Shown piece after piece: positions 61,356-64,000 of a DNA stretch of 64,000 nt. The translations under genes were made by a program, and so were the position numbers. Within the stretch, counting starts at the first letter, position 1. Every line of letters begins with the position of its first letter. The notes beneath the pieces are model-generated. The model was not told where the DNA came from. It did no database searches and saw only the letters and a program-made list of their open reading frames with translations. Origin of the DNA: JALZVT01 sp964611345 (GTDB taxonomy: Bacteria > Pseudomonadota > Gammaproteobacteria > Pseudomonadales > Azotimanducaceae); the NCBI GenBank assembly GCA_964611345.1, contig CAZSYU010000014.1:1-64000 (forward strand), given 5' to 3'.

Positions 61356-62285
61356 CTAGGGCATCTCAAATTCATCGGCGTTTTCTTTCTCGGGCAACAT
61401 CAAATCCTGACGATCAATATTGAGCGCAAGCAAAATGTTCGCCGCGACATAGATCGATGAGTAGGTACCTACCACCACACCCACGGTAAGTGCTGCTGCA
61501 AAGCCGAAGATACCTTCGCCACCCGCGACCAGCAGTGCCACCAGCACCAACAAGGTGGTTAAAGACGTAACCAACGTTCGGCCCAGAGTTTCATTCAGGC
61601 TGCGGTTAATAACGTCTACGGGGCCACCCTTGCGCACGCGCCGGAAATTTTCCCGGATGCGGTCAGACACCACAATGGTGTCGTTTAGCGAGTAACCAAT
61701 AACAGCGAGTACCGCTGCGAGCACATTGAGATCGAATGTCCAGCGAGTTAATGCAAAGGCACCAAGCACAATAATAACGTCGTGCACCAGCGCGGTTACC
61801 GCACCAATCGAAAATTTGCCGGTAAAGCGAAACAGAATATAGAGCATGACCATGCCAAGGGCGGCGAGCATGGCAAGCCCCCCGCTCTCGGTGAGTTCTT
61901 CACCAACAGCCGGGCCCACGTAATTAGACTGCAACATTTCAACGCCGGGGTGATTGGCCTCAAGGGTTGCGAGTATCTCGTCGCCCATGGTCGCCTGATC
62001 GCGATCGCCCTGCGGCGGCATCCGAATCAGAATGTCGCGCTCGGTGCCAAAGTTTTGCACCACGCCATTCACAAAGCCGGCGCTGTCGAGTTCTTCACGT
62101 ACCGTTTGCGGTGGCGTGGGGTCGACAAAGGCGACCTCAACCAGCGTGCCGCCGGTGAAATCGAGGCCCCAGTTTAGGCCGCGGGCGATCAGCAAACCGA
62201 TCGAGCAAACAATCAATACCGCGCTAAGAATGGTGGCAAGCTTGCGCTTGCCCATAAAGTCGAACGTTGTGGTTTCGCGTGCCAT
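61356..62285 (-). CDS. secF: Protein translocase subunit SecF
   Basis: RND-type membrane partner of SecD that uses proton-motive force late in protein export. 309 aa. First membrane helix then the family motif LNWGLDFTGGTLVEVAF, a periplasmic domain, and five C-terminal helices with VLAVIGYSLNDTIVVSDRIRENF (part) and SLNETLGRTLVTS. 10 bp after secD. Confidence 0.96.
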   Translation of the reverse strand: MARETTTFDFMGKRKLATILSAVLIVCSIGLLIARGLNWGLDFTGGTLVEVAFVDPTPPQTVREELDSAGFVNGVVQNFGTERDILIRMPPQGDRDQATMGDEILATLEANHPGVEMLQSNYVGPAVGEELTESGGLAMLAALGMVMLYILFRFTGKFSIGAVTALVHDVIIVLGAFALTRWTFDLNVLAAVLAVIGYSLNDTIVVSDRIRENFRRVRKGGPVDVINRSLNETLGRTLVTSLTTLLVLVALLVAGGEGIFGFAAALTVGVVVGTYSSIYVAANILLALNIDRQDLMLPEKENADEFEMP

Positions 62286-62295
62286 TCCCTCGCTC

Positions 62296-64000
62296 CTATA
62301 TCGAAATCGAGGTGAGCTTGCGCCCGCCGTAAATCAGGTTAACCAGAGCACGCGTGCCCATAATGGCGGTAAACATCGAGGTAACGATGCCAATAGCCAA
62401 CGTAACCGCGAAGCCCTTCACCGGCCCGCTGCCAATCGAGAACAGGATGATGGCCACAAAAAATGTGGTCAGATTGGCGTCAAAAATGGTGACAAAAGCG
62501 CGGTCAAAACCGGCCTGAATCGCCGCTTGCGGCGCACGATCGCGTAGCTCTTCGCGAATGCGCGAAAAGATCAGCACGTTGGCGTCGACCGCCATACCGA
62601 TGGTAAGCACAATACCCGCTATACCAGGCAATGTGAGTGTTGCCCCCAGCAGACTCATGATGGCAACAATCAGCATCAGGTTAGCCGTAAGCGCGAGCAC
62701 CGCGGCTATACCAAACAGCTTGTAGTAGACCATCATAAAGAGGGCCACCAGCCCCAACCCGACTGCGAGGCTCTGAAAACCGCGTTCGATGTTCTCGTCG
62801 CCCAGCTGGGCACCCACCGTGCGTTCTTCGACGATGTACATGGGCGCGGCCAAGGCGCCAGCTCGTAAAAGCAGCGCAAGCTCACGAGCTTCACCCAGGC
62901 TGTCGAGTCCGGTGATTCGAAAGTTATAGGGCAGCGCCGCCTGAATGGTTGCCACGTTAATAACGCGCTTGGTCTCTGTAGTGACCAGTTCAGAGACTTC
63001 TTTGCCATCAACAATCTTGATGATCTGCCGCGTCTTCGACTCAAGGAACAGCACCGACATGGAGTTGCCAATGTTGTCTTTGGTTGAGTCGTACATTTTT
63101 TTGCCGCCGTCCGAGTCGAGCTTAATGCTCACCTGGGGCAAACCGGATTCCGGGTCATAGTCTTGCTGCGCATCAATCACCTGGTCACCGGTAACAATGT
63201 TCTCCCGCAACAAAGAGACTTCGCGGCCCTCGTACTCAAATTTTTCAGTTTCGCTGGCGCGCACATCGTTGGTGGCCACCAGCCGAAACTCGAGGTTGGC
63301 AAACTTGTTAATGATCTTCTTGGCTTCAGCGCTGTCCTGAATGCCGGGCAAGTCGAGCACAATGCGCGAACGGCCCAACCGCTGTACCAAGGGCTCAGAC
63401 ACACCCAGTTCGTTGACCCGGTTGCGCAGGCTCTGCAGGTTTTGGTCAATGGCGTAGTCTTCAAGGCCGCGCTTGTAGTCATCGGTGGCGGTCAGCACCA
63501 GACCCGGATAGCCCTTCACCTCTCGTTCGTCGATGTCGTAACCAATCAGGTTGTTGGGGTCGCTCACTATGGGCAGGGCTTTGTCCCGATCCGCTTCGTT
63601 CCGAAACGGAATACTAATGACAGTGCCCGCGGCCCAGGGGTCACGGCGATTGCTGACCTGCGGGCGAATTTTGTTGTCATACAGGGTGTCGGAAAGCGTT
63701 TTGGCGGTGATGTTGCCGCGCTTCTCAAGAAAGGTTTCCATGTCGACCTGCAGCAAAAAATGCACCCCACCCGACAGGTCGAGGCCGAGCGAAATAGGCT
63801 TGCCGCCGATGTCTTGCAACCACTGTGGTGTGGTTTGGGCGCGATTCAACGCAACGACAAAGTCTGCCTCGCCAGTCGCCTCGAGGTTGGGATTGAGCGC
63901 ACCACGCAGCAGACCCTGGCCCTTTAACTGTGCTTCGTTGTTTTGCAGGCGAATGAGCGCGTTGCCGTCTTTGAGTTCGCTGCCCAGCACAGTGACGCCG
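62296..64000 (-). CDS. secD: Protein translocase subunit SecD (5' end cut by window edge)
   Basis: SecDF subunit assisting export. 567 residues are visible; the frame stays open to the window end, so the first membrane helix and start (about 50-60 residues) lie outside. Motifs: ISLGLDLSGGVHFLLQVD, the periplasmic domain with LQSLRNRVNELGVSEPLVQRLG (part), and six C-terminal helices with TIGMAVDANVLIFSRIREEL and FDRAFVTIFDANLTT. Followed by secF. Confidence 0.96.
   Translation of the reverse strand, partial: GVTVLGSELKDGNALIRLQNNEAQLKGQGLLRGALNPNLEATGEADFVVALNRAQTTPQWLQDIGGKPISLGLDLSGGVHFLLQVDMETFLEKRGNITAKTLSDTLYDNKIRPQVSNRRDPWAAGTVISIPFRNEADRDKALPIVSDPNNLIGYDIDEREVKGYPGLVLTATDDYKRGLEDYAIDQNLQSLRNRVNELGVSEPLVQRLGRSRIVLDLPGIQDSAEAKKIINKFANLEFRLVATNDVRASETEKFEYEGREVSLLRENIVTGDQVIDAQQDYDPESGLPQVSIKLDSDGGKKMYDSTKDNIGNSMSVLFLESKTRQIIKIVDGKEVSELVTTETKRVINVATIQAALPYNFRITGLDSLGEARELALLLRAGALAAPMYIVEERTVGAQLGDENIERGFQSLAVGLGLVALFMMVYYKLFGIAAVLALTANLMLIVAIMSLLGATLTLPGIAGIVLTIGMAVDANVLIFSRIREELRDRAPQAAIQAGFDRAFVTIFDANLTTFFVAIILFSIGSGPVKGFAVTLAIGIVTSMFTAIMGTRALVNLIYGGRKLTSISI

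Noticed and set aside
1..64000. tRNA, rRNA, CRISPR, phage, insertion-sequence or toxin-antitoxin loci
   Set aside because: Looked for in the spacers and at gene borders; none found apart from the YgfX homologue, whose toxin role is doubtful.

Overview
This window is chromosomal housekeeping DNA from a gammaproteobacterium. Four gene blocks match the gene order known from Pseudomonas and its relatives: (i) recO-era-rnc-lepB-lepA next to the sigma-E cluster mucD-rseC-rseB-rseA-rpoE and the divergent nadB, followed by ygfX-sdhE/ygfZ; (ii) lysS-prfB-recJ-hom-dsbC-xerD; (iii) rplS-trmD-rimM-rpsP-ffh with divergent ccsA-like and corC-like genes; (iv) purL-tadA-guaA-guaB/xseA, der-bamB-yfgM-hisS-rodZ-pilF-rlmN-ndk-iscS-iscR-trmJ/suhB and secF-secD. 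No phage, transposon, plasmid, rRNA, tRNA or CRISPR feature was recognised. Two runs of exactly 100 N, each flanked by the same sequence on both sides, show a scaffolded draft assembly, probably metagenomic. The genus cannot be fixed from the sequence alone.

Layout. 1-9.0 kb: relA (cut by the window edge), rlmD, acpS, recO, era, rnc, a DUF4845 membrane protein, lepB and lepA, all on the minus strand and mostly overlapping. 9.2-17.4 kb: envelope-stress cluster (MucD protease, RseC, RseB, RseA, RpoE), then nadB, ygfX, sdhE and ygfZ. 17.4-20.3 kb: three valine-catabolism genes. 20.3-28.8 kb: ung, lysS, prfB (with its programmed frameshift), recJ, hom, dsbC and xerD. 28.8-29.35 kb: a gene-free stretch holding a strong candidate for a sigma-54-dependent small RNA. 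29.35-35.3 kb: ribosome and SRP genes, then two membrane-protein genes. 35.3-37.5 kb: leuA with an upstream leucine-rich leader ORF. 37.5-49.2 kb: gamma-carbonic anhydrase, DUF3135, Nudix hydrolase, purL, tadA, guaA, guaB, xseA and an M23 peptidase. 49.2-64 kb: der back to iscR, trmJ, suhB, secF and secD (cut by the window edge).

The genes cover translation and ribosome assembly (lepA, prfB, lysS, hisS, rplS, rpsP, rimM, trmD, rlmD, rlmN, era, rnc), protein export and envelope quality control (lepB, ffh, secDF, bamB, yfgM, rpoE/rseABC/mucD, dsbC), purine synthesis (purL, guaAB), amino-acid metabolism (hom, leuA, the valine trio) and Fe-S/redox supply (iscR, iscS, sdhE, ygfZ).

Most notable: (a) a predicted ~150-nt structured RNA at 29057-29207 with a near-consensus sigma-54 promoter, three stem-loops with C/U-rich loops and an intrinsic terminator; (b) a leader ORF with 20 Leu in 58 codons upstream of leuA; (c) an isc locus reduced to iscR-iscS, with an IscS that lacks the usual C-terminal tail; (d) several other genes absent from otherwise conserved clusters (pdxJ, thrC, mltF, ispG, cysE); (e) repeated 11-12-bp tandem duplications at gene borders and in unconstrained protein segments; (f) an unusually long rpoE-rseA spacer with iterons and a 20-bp palindrome.
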